In this document: one piece after another, positions 35,791 through 44,993 of the stretch
How positions within the stretch are numbered: position 1 is the first letter of the stretch
How the letters are laid out: each line of letters starts with the position of its first letter
Made by a program: the position numbers and the translations under genes
From: UBA4363 sp002393965
GTDB taxonomy: Bacteria > Bacteroidota > Bacteroidia > Bacteroidales > Paludibacteraceae
Length of the DNA: 64,000 bases
Reading direction: 5' to 3'
Assembly: GCA_946542925.1 (NCBI GenBank)
Contig: CAMNLA010000059.1
Coordinates: 26,743-90,742 of the forward strand
The notes under the pieces: model-generated
Seen by the model: only the letters and a program-made list of their open reading frames with translations
What the model was told of the DNA's origin: nothing
Database searches by the model: none

Positions 35791-38700
35791 TTAGTTCTCT
35801 ATTGTTTCACTCTCACGAGCCGCGATATTCTCAAGTCGTTCTTTGATCAGGTCCTGAATCGAATCCTCTCGTGTATAGTTGGCTTGAAGCGAAAGCAAAT
35901 ACTGTTTCGCCTGGAAATCATCCCCTCTCTTGATATAGATGTCTGACAACAACACAAACGCACGCGCCAACCAATACTGATATGGTGTACCATTTGAAAT
36001 GAATTCGGTAATTTCTTTTTCTGCTTTCTTGTCATTGCCGTTCGTGAACCAATAGTCAGCTACCAGGTATTTCGATTCGGCACCATAAGCCGTCTTCGGC
36101 TCTTTCGCCAACGACTCCAAGTGTGGCAGTGCGTTCTCATCCTGTCCCGTTTGCATATATGCCTTGGCCACGTAATAATGAGCCTCTCTCTTCAGTTCTG
36201 CATCCGACTTGCTGTCCGCAAGCAACTGCTCACCGATCTCAATCGTCGAGGCAGCATCATTCACCAGATAACTGCTACGCAGCACTCCTACCTTGGCAAT
36301 CGTTACATTCTCCGGATCCTGTGCTATCTCTCTCAATTTTCCAAACGCATTGAGCGAGGCTTCATAATCCTGTTTGTCATACGTAATCTGCGCCAAACGC
36401 ACAAGCGAGGTCTCCATATACGGATTACCCTGTTTCTGTACCAAATCGGCATACTGTTGACGGGCATCGTCGTCACGGTGACGGGAATAATAGCAATCTG
36501 CCAAGTAGTATTTTGCGTTCAGGCAATTAATCGTATTCGACGTTCCGCAAAAACGGGCTATGTAGTTCTCAAAAGCAGCAATTGACGAAGTCGTATCACC
36601 ACGCATATACAGGCGCTCCGCCGCCAGGTACGTCAACGAATCCTCACGGCTGGCATCCGTTGTGACAATAGTCGTTCCCAGGGAACGCGTGTAGTCAAAA
36701 TACTCACTTACATTATTCTGCTCGACATAAATTCCCTCCATGGACTCCAGTGCCGTCTTTGTCTCCACACTGTTTGGATAGTTCGTCACCACCTGCTTAT
36801 AGGACTCAATTGCCTCGGCATCCTTTCCTTGATTGTAATACAACATACCGATCTCAAGAGCCGCCTTACGTGACAAAGGTGAGTTCGGATAGTGGGCAAT
36901 CAGATCCTTATACGACTCGATTGCACTCATCGGTTGGTTGCTCAAAACCTGGGCACGACCTATCTCATACCGCGCATCGTCCTGATACTCCGATTTCGGA
37001 TAGTCCCGCACCAGTCGTTTCAAGCAAGCAATCTTGCTGGTATAGTTCTTGCGCAATCCCTGCACATAACCTCGTTGGAAAGTCGCATAGTCAGCATTGG
37101 GACCCGCATACTCCGCTGACTTAGTGTAGTATTTCTCCGCATTGACAAGGTCTCGCGTTGAGAAATAACAGTCACCAAGCCTGTTCAATGCATCCGCATA
37201 GAGGTCGGTCTTCGTTTCCGGTTCCGATTGGATATAGCGAAGGAAATACATTTCAGCGTCTGCCCACTTCTTCTCGACAAAATAGGTGTAGCCAAGATGG
37301 TAATTCGCCTTATGATAGTCTGCAAATTCCTTTGCACCCTTAGCATTCAGGAATTGTTTGAAGTCATTTCTAGAGCGTACGTAGTCTTTTTGACGGTAGT
37401 ACGCCTCACCCCGCCAGTACAGCACCTGTGCCACGTCAAAATTGGCAGAACCAGCCTTCTCTGACTCATTAAAGTGAGCGATGGCAGAAACATAATCCTC
37501 CTTCACGAAGTCTTCCGTTCCCAACTGAAAGAGGATATAGGCTTTCGCATCCTGCATCTCCGGCGTCAGGCGCGACAGTTTTGCAAGCGATTCACTGGCT
37601 GCCGCATAGTTCTTTGTCGTCATATAGACCGCCACAAGGCGCTCATACACGTCATCCCTGTATCGTGAATTCGGATATTGTTCCAGGAATTCATTGAACG
37701 CCTTCACCGACTCTCCGAATGGAGCTGTGGTTTCGTAGGTAGTCAGCGCATAGTTATACGCTGCCTCCTCTCGTGCCTCCTTGTCGAACTCCATCTGCGA
37801 TGCCGACAGATACGCCATACGTGCATTCTCTTTCTGACCTAAAGCAACATAACTGTGCCCTATGTGCAGATACGCGTTCTGCGAAAGGCTGTCCTTTTCG
37901 CTCGTCACCTTTGACAGACGATTGACGGCATCCCCGTAATTTTCAGTTTTGAAATACGACATTCCAAGGATATACATGTCACTGCGCACCACCTTCTTGC
38001 TCAGTCGCTCATAGTGATTCATGGCAGTAATCGTCTTCGCATAGTCACCCTGCTGATATGCGCACTCGCCCAATATACGGTATATCTCCGCATCATTAGG
38101 ATTGTTCGCCCCACGCGAGAGTATCTTCTCACAATAAGGCAACAGACGGTCATAGTCTTTTTTCTTATAGTAAATTTGGGAAATGTAATACGGAACGAAA
38201 CCTTCATACTCCGGTTCGTCCTCTATCGATAGGAAACTGGACAAAGCAGCATCATAATCTCCCTGCGCATAATTACAATACGCATGATAATACGATGCCG
38301 ATGCCTTATACTTAGACGAACCATGCATCACATTCGCAAACTGGTTCTTTGCCTGATTATAGTCCTTCTTCTGAAGGTAGGAATATCCTTTGTTGAATTT
38401 CAGTTCAGCTTTCTTCTCCTGCGTAAGGTGACGGGCTTCCACATGGTCGTAATAATCCATCGCCTTGTTGTACTGATGCTGACGGAAGGCGATATTTCCC
38501 AGCATCAGGTAACAGTTGTCTTCGAACGGCGATTGCGGATAACTGCGTAGATACTGTTTCAGAAGAGCCTCTGCGTCCTCTCGCTGCATCGAATAAGCGC
38601 CACTCGCCATATAGTAATGTGCCTCCTGCAACAACTCCGGATGAGTCTCCGCATTCCGGTTTTCTATAAAATTCTCAAAATAACGTTCGGCTATCGAATA

Positions 38701-38829
38701 TTTCTGCTGCACATACAGTTCCTTCCCCTCATAAAAGTCACGGTCCGGATTTGAATAGGTGTACGTCTCCTGACCATAGGCAGACACGACAGAAACGATA
38801 ACAATTGCCAGGATCTTGATTCTTTTCAT
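35791..38829 (-). CDS. Large TPR protein, secreted
   Basis: 1012 residues from the ATG at 38829, where the protein begins with a signal peptide (MKRIKILAIV to SAYGQE). The frame is open 31 codons upstream, but that part lacks a signal. About twenty tetratricopeptide repeats run through the whole length (for example AIESYKDLIAHYPNSPLSRKA and AIESYKQVVTNYPNSVETKT). TPR proteins of this kind resemble BamD/YbgF-like envelope scaffolds. The downstream neighbour is an outer-membrane barrel, so a role in its assembly or in a complex with it is likely but inferred. Confidence 0.82.
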   Translation of the reverse strand: MKRIKILAIVIVSVVSAYGQETYTYSNPDRDFYEGKELYVQQKYSIAERYFENFIENRNAETHPELLQEAHYYMASGAYSMQREDAEALLKQYLRSYPQSPFEDNCYLMLGNIAFRQHQYNKAMDYYDHVEARHLTQEKKAELKFNKGYSYLQKKDYNQAKNQFANVMHGSSKYKASASYYHAYCNYAQGDYDAALSSFLSIEDEPEYEGFVPYYISQIYYKKKDYDRLLPYCEKILSRGANNPNDAEIYRILGECAYQQGDYAKTITAMNHYERLSKKVVRSDMYILGMSYFKTENYGDAVNRLSKVTSEKDSLSQNAYLHIGHSYVALGQKENARMAYLSASQMEFDKEAREEAAYNYALTTYETTAPFGESVKAFNEFLEQYPNSRYRDDVYERLVAVYMTTKNYAAASESLAKLSRLTPEMQDAKAYILFQLGTEDFVKEDYVSAIAHFNESEKAGSANFDVAQVLYWRGEAYYRQKDYVRSRNDFKQFLNAKGAKEFADYHKANYHLGYTYFVEKKWADAEMYFLRYIQSEPETKTDLYADALNRLGDCYFSTRDLVNAEKYYTKSAEYAGPNADYATFQRGYVQGLRKNYTSKIACLKRLVRDYPKSEYQDDARYEIGRAQVLSNQPMSAIESYKDLIAHYPNSPLSRKAALEIGMLYYNQGKDAEAIESYKQVVTNYPNSVETKTALESMEGIYVEQNNVSEYFDYTRSLGTTIVTTDASREDSLTYLAAERLYMRGDTTSSIAAFENYIARFCGTSNTINCLNAKYYLADCYYSRHRDDDARQQYADLVQKQGNPYMETSLVRLAQITYDKQDYEASLNAFGKLREIAQDPENVTIAKVGVLRSSYLVNDAASTIEIGEQLLADSKSDAELKREAHYYVAKAYMQTGQDENALPHLESLAKEPKTAYGAESKYLVADYWFTNGNDKKAEKEITEFISNGTPYQYWLARAFVLLSDIYIKRGDDFQAKQYLLSLQANYTREDSIQDLIKERLENIAARESETIEN

Positions 38830-38963
38830 TGTGCGATATAAATTGCTCGTCAGCATAAACAATAACGATACGATGTCATCCCGAAAACAGACATCAAGTA
38901 CACGAAACCCGACTGTTGCCACGCACCGTTTCCGACACGAAACGCATCAGGCATATTAACTCG

Positions 38964-38971
38964 CAAATTTA
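38964..38971 (-). promoter_or_regulatory. -7 promoter box for the TPR/barrel unit
   Basis: The minus strand reads TAAATTTG, a TAnnTTTG match about 135 bases before the TPR ATG. It sits next to the nudix stop codon. No -33 box. Confidence 0.35.
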
Positions 38972-38973
38972 CG

Positions 38974-39528
38974 TTATTTTTCCAGTATTTCCCTATGATT
39001 CTGCAGAAAAGTAACGGCCTTACGGATAGACGATAATCCTATTTTTTGCACGTCGATTTCCCTCAGCGGAACAAAGCGAGCCTCCGACACGTCGTCCGAT
39101 GGCACAAACGATTCCGAACCTTCCACCTCACATCGAAAAAACAAATCGGTAGTCCGGACATCCACCGAAGAGAAAGCATACACGTTCGGCTGCGAAAAAA
39201 GGTAGTGTTTCACACGGATTTTCAACGACAATTCCTCCTTCACCTCCCTGACCAGGGCTTCCTCCGGAGTTTCGTCAAACTCGACAAATCCACCTGGCAA
39301 ATCCCACATTCCCTTGTATGGCTCTTCTGCACGCCTTGTCAGCAGGAGAGATTCTCCCTTCATAATCACCCCAGCCACCGCTGTAGCACAGTTCAAATAG
39401 AACGTAAAACCGCACTTCTCGCATTTCTTCGAACGCTCATCATTTACCACAAAACCAGCATGCCCGCATTTCGGGCAGTATTGCATGACACTAAGCGGAT
39501 GACCAGTCTCTCCTTGATATTTTTTCAC
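38974..39528 (-). CDS. Nudix hydrolase with N-terminal zinc ribbon
   Basis: 184 residues. A zinc ribbon (Cys18, Cys21, Cys36, Cys39) precedes the Nudix domain. The Nudix box is complete: Gly80, Glu86, Arg94, Glu95, Glu98, Glu99. This architecture occurs in NudC-type NADH pyrophosphatases and in related sugar-nucleotide hydrolases; the protein is shorter than NudC, so the substrate is left open. Confidence 0.88.
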   Translation of the reverse strand: MKKYQGETGHPLSVMQYCPKCGHAGFVVNDERSKKCEKCGFTFYLNCATAVAGVIMKGESLLLTRRAEEPYKGMWDLPGGFVEFDETPEEALVREVKEELSLKIRVKHYLFSQPNVYAFSSVDVRTTDLFFRCEVEGSESFVPSDDVSEARFVPLREIDVQKIGLSSIRKAVTFLQNHREILEK

Positions 39529-39559
39529 CTGTTTGATATGCTTTTAGTAAATTATTCTT

Positions 39560-39567
39560 TATTTTTG
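39560..39567 (+). promoter_or_regulatory. -7 promoter box for the 59-residue membrane protein
   Basis: TATTTTTG, a TAnnTTTG match 39 bases before the ATG. A TTTG at 39532-39535 is 24 bases upstream, longer than the usual 19-21. Confidence 0.4.
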
Positions 39568-39606
39568 TGCCTGTAAGATATACGAATATAAAACAATTTT
39601 CATACA

Positions 39607-39786
39607 ATGAACAATCTCTTGTTAAAACTTTGCGGCACTATCGTCGTTCTCATCGGTGTCCTTATCCTGGTTTTGCATTCCTTCAAGGTATTGCCGGACA
39701 ACAACATCGTTCTTTCGGTGGCAGGAATCATCATTATCATAGGCATCGTACTCTACACGATTATCAACAAACGCCTGAAAGAATAA
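39607..39786 (+). CDS. 59-residue membrane protein, unrecognised
   Basis: A short gene: ATG at 39607, TAA ending at 39786. Two hydrophobic segments cover roughly residues 8-25 and 35-53, separated by a short polar turn (HSFKVLPDNN) and followed by a basic KRLKE tail. A promoter box and a terminator-like hairpin (39815-39850) bracket it, which supports a real gene. The family is unknown; the shape recalls small two-helix inner-membrane proteins. Confidence 0.65.
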   Translation: MNNLLLKLCGTIVVLIGVLILVLHSFKVLPDNNIVLSVAGIIIIIGIVLYTIINKRLKE

Positions 39787-39814
39787 ACAGGCATATTATT
39801 CGAATCACACATTC

Positions 39815-39850
39815 AAAGCGGGATGAACTACCTAGTTCTTCTCGCTTTTT
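39815..39850 (+). terminator. Terminator-like hairpin after the small membrane gene
   Basis: AAAGCGGGATGAACTA and TAGTTCTTCTCGCTTT pair with one mismatch and one G-U pair, followed by TT. The rest of 39787-40313 is a pyrimidine-rich stretch with no gene I would support. Confidence 0.6.
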
Positions 39851-40250
39851 TCATATCCTCTCCTTCTTTCCCACCCTGTCCTCTACATCATCATCTTTCC
39901 TCTCTGTTTTCATGACTTTATAGAGTTCCTTCCTTCTTTCCTCTACTATTTCATTTCTCTATGTTCCTACCCTTTCATGACATTCAATCGAACAAACTTT
40001 TTCGACTCACATCCTTTGTCACTGTTTTTTTGCTACCCTTTTCAACACTACACCTTTTGATTAAACATATTTGACTCAGACTTTCTCTTTCTTCCGAACG
40101 GCGTTCATTATCTCATTTCATCACTGCTTCACTCAAGTCCCCAACTTTCACCTGTATACCCTATCTCTCTATCCACTTATTTATTCAGACAACAGCCTCT
40201 TATATCTATCCATCTCCGCCAGTACTCGTAAGAGAATCGGAACATAAGAC

Positions 40251-40288
40251 AAAAAGAGGGATGAGACCACAGCCTCATCCCTCTTTTT
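40251..40288 (-). terminator. Terminator of the exbB-exbD operon
   Basis: AAAAAGAGGGATGAG and CTCATCCCTCTTTTT around an eight-base loop. The minus-strand RNA ends in a U run. Confidence 0.85.
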
Positions 40289-40313
40289 TTATATCTACTA
40301 AGCAAAGTCTTTC

Positions 40314-40787
40314 TTAATAGGACTTTCCTCGTTCGCTAGCCGAATAATTGATCTTCAGTGCATATGCTCGACGCAGTGCCTGCTTAATATCCGTGATGAT
40401 ACCCATCTTCGTATCTCGGTCAGCTTTGATCGAAATAACCATCTGGTTAGGATCGTCACCCGTGATCGTCCCACGCTCCTGAGTTACATACTCTTCCAAC
40501 TGGCTGACATCAGCAAAAGCATCATCCAACTGCAGACGTGTCTCCGATCCGTATTTAGCGATCAGATCCTGACGTGGCTGACCTACGTATACGTAACGCA
40601 CCAGCGATTTCTTCTCCAGTTTGGTAAGTTCCGTTGCTTCAGGCACACGGATGCTGACCATGTAGGTCACCTCCTTCATAGATGTCGTTGCCATAAAGAA
40701 GAACAACAACATGAAGATAATGTCAGGCAGCGATGCCGTGCTGATCTCTGGAAGTTCACGACCTCCGTCTTTTCTGAATCTTGACAT
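40314..40787 (-). CDS. ExbD/TolR-family protein (second copy)
   Basis: 157 residues. One N-terminal membrane segment with the family's functional Asp (ASLPDIIFMLLFFFMATTSM) and a periplasmic C-terminal domain. Energy-transduction subunit of the TonB or Tol motor. Two bases after the other exbD gene; the two may form a heteromeric complex. Confidence 0.9.
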   Translation of the reverse strand: MSRFRKDGGRELPEISTASLPDIIFMLLFFFMATTSMKEVTYMVSIRVPEATELTKLEKKSLVRYVYVGQPRQDLIAKYGSETRLQLDDAFADVSQLEEYVTQERGTITGDDPNQMVISIKADRDTKMGIITDIKQALRRAYALKINYSASERGKSY

Positions 40788-40789
40788 GT

Positions 40790-41371
40790 TTATTGCCCTC
40801 CATAGTTTTTAGGTTCCGCTTCCGAAATCTTCATAGGATATACATCCGAAATGATATCCTGCTGTTGCTGAGTACAAGCGTTGTAATGAGCCCCAAATTT
40901 ATTGAGAGCCAATTCATCACGCAACTCGTTATAGGCAGCGACCAACTCATTCTGCACTTCTATGTATGCCTGATAGTCTGTTCCACGGTCATTTTGGAGA
41001 GAAATCACATGATCTTTTGCCACATTGACTACTCCAATTTCCGGGAACTTCACCGGTGTAATCACCGGAAGAGTCGGATCGTTCGTCGGATTCGTAATGA
41101 AATCCTTCACTGTCTGCTTCAACTCCTGAATAGCAACCACGTTATTTCCCGCCAGAATCTGATTCTGACTATTGATGAGGATGACAAGTACGTTCCGTCT
41201 GTTCACCTCAACGTCAGGTTGCTTCTGCCCCGGTGGCAGTGGTGGAGGAAGACGTCTCGACAATCCGCTGTTTACATTCATGGACGTCGTGACCAGAAAG
41301 AAGATCAACAGCAGGAACGATATATCGGCCATAGAACTGGCGTTGATGCCAGGAACTTTTCTCTTTGCCAT
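40790..41371 (-). CDS. ExbD/TolR-family protein (first copy)
   Basis: 193 residues. The membrane segment ASSMADISFLLLIFFLVTTS contains the conserved Asp used for proton conduction. A long periplasmic domain follows. It is the first of two exbD genes in a row, a common pair in Bacteroidota. Confidence 0.9.
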   Translation of the reverse strand: MAKRKVPGINASSMADISFLLLIFFLVTTSMNVNSGLSRRLPPPLPPGQKQPDVEVNRRNVLVILINSQNQILAGNNVVAIQELKQTVKDFITNPTNDPTLPVITPVKFPEIGVVNVAKDHVISLQNDRGTDYQAYIEVQNELVAAYNELRDELALNKFGAHYNACTQQQQDIISDVYPMKISEAEPKNYGGQ

Positions 41372-41395
41372 ATCTTAATTCCCCTCGTTATTAAT

Positions 41396-41863
41396 TTACT
41401 TCTTGATAAACTTGATTGCAAAGGAGGCTACAATGCCTAAAAATGCAATAGCAGAAAGCACATAGACGGTGTAGAGGCACATGTCCGTGAACTGAGCCCA
41501 GAATCCGACATTGTCTGTTCCTTCATAGCCGATGATATCCAGTTTCTCTCCGCTTCCGATCAAGAAGGTAATAAGAAGAAGGACAATCAAGCCAGCCGCA
41601 TACAGAAGAGAGCGGATTGCAGAAGTCTTGTCGTTTTTGAATTTGATCATATATTGCTTGACCACAGCAACAATCGTGGCGATTGATACAAAGGCAACAA
41701 GTATATAGGACCAAAATAGTACCGGATTCGTAAACGTAGGCACAGAGAAGGAGTCTCCGGCAACATCTATCGTATCATCACCCGTTACAGCATAGAACAG
41801 GAACACCAATACGACCGACAGGGCAAGCAATACCCAAAGTACATATTTTGAAATTTTCTCCAT
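41396..41863 (-). CDS. Three- or four-helix membrane protein between exbB and exbD
   Basis: 155 residues, hydrophobic segments at about 9-26, 48-66, 85-103 and 125-150. I recognise no family. It is embedded in the exb operon with gaps of 24 and 68 bp and is therefore a likely partner or accessory of the motor. Confidence 0.72.
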   Translation of the reverse strand: MEKISKYVLWVLLALSVVLVFLFYAVTGDDTIDVAGDSFSVPTFTNPVLFWSYILVAFVSIATIVAVVKQYMIKFKNDKTSAIRSLLYAAGLIVLLLITFLIGSGEKLDIIGYEGTDNVGFWAQFTDMCLYTVYVLSAIAFLGIVASFAIKFIKK

Positions 41864-41931
41864 GATACTCTAAATTTAAAAGATTTGTCTATATCCCATT
41901 TCCAGGGATGAGGGAGGATGAGGTGTACGGA

Positions 41932-42756
41932 TTACGCCTTTTGCTCCTTGTTGTATTTTACAACAACGTCAAGCAGAGAGATAGACGCGTCTTCCATGTC
42001 ATTCGTAATAGACTCAATCTTCGAGAGGATGAAGTTGTAGAACAACTGGAGAATAACGGCAACGATAAGACCCGTTACAGTGGTCAACAAGGCAACCTTG
42101 ATACCGCCTGCTACAACCGTTGCGGAGATGTCTCCTACCTGCTGGATCTTGTCGAACGCCTGGATCATACCGATAACCGTTCCCATGAATCCCAACATAG
42201 GAGCCAAAGCGATGAAAAGTCCGATCCAAGAAAGGTTCTTTTCGAGAAGACCAGCCTGAACGCCACCATAGGATGTAACCGTCTTTTCTACAACGTCAAT
42301 ACCCTCATCATAACGGGAAAGACCCTGATAGAAAATCGAAGCTACCGGACCACGGGTATTGCGGCATACTTCTTTTGCTTTCTCAACGCCACCCTCGTTG
42401 ATTGCTTTCTCAACGTCTGCCACCAATTGTTTGGTATCAACAGAAGCAAGACTCAGGTAGATAATACGCTCTATAGCCAATGCCAAGCCGAAAATCAAAC
42501 AGAAGGCAACCAATGCCATGAAGCCAGCACCACCTTCGATGAATTTCTGCTTCAATACTTTGTGAATTCCTGCATCTTCTGCTGGAGCCTCTTCAGCTAC
42601 TGCCTCTGCTGCTGCTTCTGCTGCAGGTGCTGCTGCACTGTCAACTGCCTCTGTAGCTGCTGCTGCCGCACTGTCCTTTGGAGCCTGAGCAGCAACGTTG
42701 GACATACCGAAGGCAAAAAGACCCAAAACGGTAATGATTGCAATGACTTTTTTCAT
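41932..42756 (-). CDS. MotA/TolQ/ExbB proton-channel family protein
   Basis: 274 residues. A signal-like segment (residues 1-24) is followed by an Ala/Glu-rich stretch of about 35 residues and three membrane helices. The conserved ExbB region is APMLGFMGTVIGMIQAF and the following helix. ExbB forms the pentameric channel around ExbD. The Ala/Glu-rich insert between the first signal-like segment and the first helix is unusual in length. No TonB gene is adjacent. Confidence 0.88.
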   Translation of the reverse strand: MKKVIAIITVLGLFAFGMSNVAAQAPKDSAAAAATEAVDSAAAPAAEAAAEAVAEEAPAEDAGIHKVLKQKFIEGGAGFMALVAFCLIFGLALAIERIIYLSLASVDTKQLVADVEKAINEGGVEKAKEVCRNTRGPVASIFYQGLSRYDEGIDVVEKTVTSYGGVQAGLLEKNLSWIGLFIALAPMLGFMGTVIGMIQAFDKIQQVGDISATVVAGGIKVALLTTVTGLIVAVILQLFYNFILSKIESITNDMEDASISLLDVVVKYNKEQKA

Positions 42757-42817
42757 TTTTGTCAGAATGTTAAGTTAATACTATTTGTTTATTCTATTTT
42801 CTTATTAGTTTTTTTTG

Positions 42818-42905
42818 CGGAGAGACGGGGATTCGAACCCCGGATACGCTTTTGGCGTATACACGCTTTCCAGGCGTGCCTCTTCAGCCACTCGAGCATC
42901 TCTCC
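42818..42905 (-). tRNA. tRNA-Ser (anticodon GGA)
   Basis: The minus strand forms a full tRNA. The acceptor stem GGAGAGA/TCTCTCC is perfect; the D arm, an anticodon loop CTGGAAA carrying GGA, a long variable arm (ATACGCCAAAAGCGTAT), and a TTCGAAT T-loop are visible. The 3' CCA is not encoded. The length of 88 bases fits tRNA-Ser. It lies between tatD and exbB on the same strand. Confidence 0.97.
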
Positions 42906-43021
42906 TTTAGTTGTTTTACGGCATCCTTTTCTATTTTCCCTTTCTGCGGAAACTGCTTCTCGTTATTCTGTTCAAAGCAGGGGTCCATTCAAGTGGACGG
43001 TTACGGTACCGCTTTTCTACT

Positions 43022-43798
43022 TCATGCTCGCAAAGGTAATATTTTTAAGACTTTCTCGGCATTTTCTGACGTTTTTTTTACTATTTCCGCCTCATCTTTT
43101 TTATAAATTTCTGATAACTTGCGGATTACAAAAGTCAAATAAGAAGGTTCATTTCGTTTTCCCCGGTAGGGAACAGGCGTCAAATACGGTGAATCGGTCT
43201 CCAATACAATTGAGTCCAGCGGAATTCCAGAGAGTTCTTCCGGCAATCCTGCTTTCTTATAGGTCACTACTCCTCCTATTCCCAAACAGAAGTCTCCCTC
43301 CGAGAGGATCAGTTCCGCTTCTTTCCTTGTTCCTCCAAAACAATGCCAGATGCCACGTTCGCATCGCATATTGCGAATACAGTTCAGTGTATCCTCAAAG
43401 GCATTCCGTGAGTGTACAAGTACTGGAAGATTCATTGCTTTTGCCCATTCCATCTGTTGCTCGAAAACACGTATCTGCAGGTCTTTCCCGCTATCATCCC
43501 AGTAATAGTCCAAACCTATCTCCCCGACCGCACAATAAGAGCGACTCTGGAGATGAGCATGAATCACTTCCAGATTCTCCGTCGCGTGTTCTGTCAACTC
43601 TGTCGGGTGAAGTCCCATTGCAGCATGACAATGCTCCGGGTCGTTCTCCGCCATGCGGTGCAACCGTTCAATAGACTCTACGTTGATGTTCGGCAGAACA
43701 AAATGTTCCACTCCCGCCGCTCGGGCTCTTGACATCATCTCGTCTCGGTCCTCGTCATATTCCGGCTCAAACAAGTGACAATGCGTGTCTATAATCAT
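43022..43798 (-). CDS. TatD-family metal-dependent hydrolase
   Basis: 258 residues. TIM-barrel DNase family. His-x-His is at residues 6-8 (IDTHCHLFEPE), GEIGLDYYWDD holds the conserved Glu, and later His and Asp residues are seen (LVHSRNA, HCFGG, LETDSPYLTP). The family has 3'-5' exonuclease activity. It ends 116 bases before the tRNA gene on the same strand. Confidence 0.93.
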   Translation of the reverse strand: MIIDTHCHLFEPEYDEDRDEMMSRARAAGVEHFVLPNINVESIERLHRMAENDPEHCHAAMGLHPTELTEHATENLEVIHAHLQSRSYCAVGEIGLDYYWDDSGKDLQIRVFEQQMEWAKAMNLPVLVHSRNAFEDTLNCIRNMRCERGIWHCFGGTRKEAELILSEGDFCLGIGGVVTYKKAGLPEELSGIPLDSIVLETDSPYLTPVPYRGKRNEPSYLTFVIRKLSEIYKKDEAEIVKKTSENAEKVLKILPLRA

Positions 43799-43817
43799 GG
43801 TCTTTTTTTCATTAAAA

Positions 43818-43860
43818 AAAGAAGGCAGGAAAACGCCATGCGCTTTCCTGTCCTCTCTTT
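43818..43860 (-). terminator. Terminator after the DUF1573 pair
   Basis: A stem made of AGGCAGGAAA and TTTCCTGTCCT with a one-base bulge, followed on the minus strand by a run of U (complement of A7 at 43814-43820). Confidence 0.6.
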
Positions 43861-43895
43861 AGATTTTATGGTTATGTTCGTATCACTGCATTTCT

Positions 43896-44978
43896 TTAGT
43901 TGACACGATACTCCACCTTCACATTCTTCACTGGGTGGACAGGGTCGTTGTTGATGACACTCAGCACACGCGACACCTTCGCATTGGTTGCCTGTCCCTT
44001 AGCATTGATTTTCACCTTGACCGCAAGCGACTTGCCCGGAGCGATTCCCTTGGTTGGGGTCTTCACAACCAGGTCATCCGATCCGCTGCTGATTTTGCGC
44101 AGGTAAAGCGGACGCTGTCCTCTGTTGGAGATGGTCAAGACGAACTTCTTCGTTCCGTTGACAGCAACGTCCCCGGCGTCCATCTTTTCCGTCACGACGA
44201 TAATAGGAGCGTTAGCCTCATCCTCCTTGGTGAACTTCTCCTTGATATTGGCCGTCGTGTGCAGCATTTGAGGAGTCTTATTCTCTGTCGTCACGAAAGA
44301 GATATCCGTGCGCTTTGCCCCCCAGTCTTTGGCCTTTGCTCCATCGAAAGTAACATCCAGGTTCGTCCATTCGTTTGCCGTCAGCCGTTTAGGAGCAACG
44401 CTGATGTAGCTTGGCAGGTTGACGAAGGTCACGGTCTGTTCTTTGTTCGTTGCATTCGCTACTGGGTATTTGACAGTAACTGTCTCTGTATTATTGACGT
44501 CGCCGAAATTGATATTTTCATTTTTCACTCGAATAGAGCCCTTGACAACCGGATATGCCGACTCTATCTTCTGACCCTTCGGCGTAACCGTTCCCTTTAT
44601 AGTCAGGCGTTTTTCCGCAGGAGCATTCGACTTGACCGTAATGGTTTTAGTAAAGGCACCAGGGCGTCCGGAGGTCGAATAGCGAACAAGGATTGATCCT
44701 CGTTCTCCCGGTTTGACCGGTTCACGGTCCCACTTCGGCGTAGTACATCCACAGGAAGCCCGGACTGAACTCAGTATCAGATCCGCCTTTCCGGTATTTG
44801 TAAAGAAAAACTCATGAGTGACCGAGTTGCTTTCTTCCTTGACGGTACCGAAGTCATACGACATCTCGTCAAACTCAATCTCTGCCTGTGCGCCGTTATT
44901 CGCTGGCGCGGTGTTCTGTGCCACCGCCTGACTAACGACCAGCAGAAGCACACACAATGCTGTTACAGTTTTCTTCAT
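43896..44978 (-). CDS. DUF1573 secreted protein (long form)
   Basis: 360 residues. Signal peptide ending near AVAQN (residue 22). The first DUF1573 domain shows YDFGTVKEESNSVTHEF and SCGCTTPKW; further Ig-like repeats follow. The Cys-Gly-Cys pair is kept in this family. DUF1573 proteins are probably envelope binding modules of the ASPM-SPD-2-Hydin/Ig-like type, exact role unknown. Fifteen bases after the short DUF1573 gene, so the two are a unit. Confidence 0.82.
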   Translation of the reverse strand: MKKTVTALCVLLLVVSQAVAQNTAPANNGAQAEIEFDEMSYDFGTVKEESNSVTHEFFFTNTGKADLILSSVRASCGCTTPKWDREPVKPGERGSILVRYSTSGRPGAFTKTITVKSNAPAEKRLTIKGTVTPKGQKIESAYPVVKGSIRVKNENINFGDVNNTETVTVKYPVANATNKEQTVTFVNLPSYISVAPKRLTANEWTNLDVTFDGAKAKDWGAKRTDISFVTTENKTPQMLHTTANIKEKFTKEDEANAPIIVVTEKMDAGDVAVNGTKKFVLTISNRGQRPLYLRKISSGSDDLVVKTPTKGIAPGKSLAVKVKINAKGQATNAKVSRVLSVINNDPVHPVKNVKVEYRVN

Positions 44979-44993
44979 CGGTTATGATTTTAT

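Noticed and set aside
41908..43674. 588-codon open frame on the plus strand
   Set aside because: It is antisense to exbB, tRNA-Ser and tatD, which are well supported, and its translation shows no family pattern.
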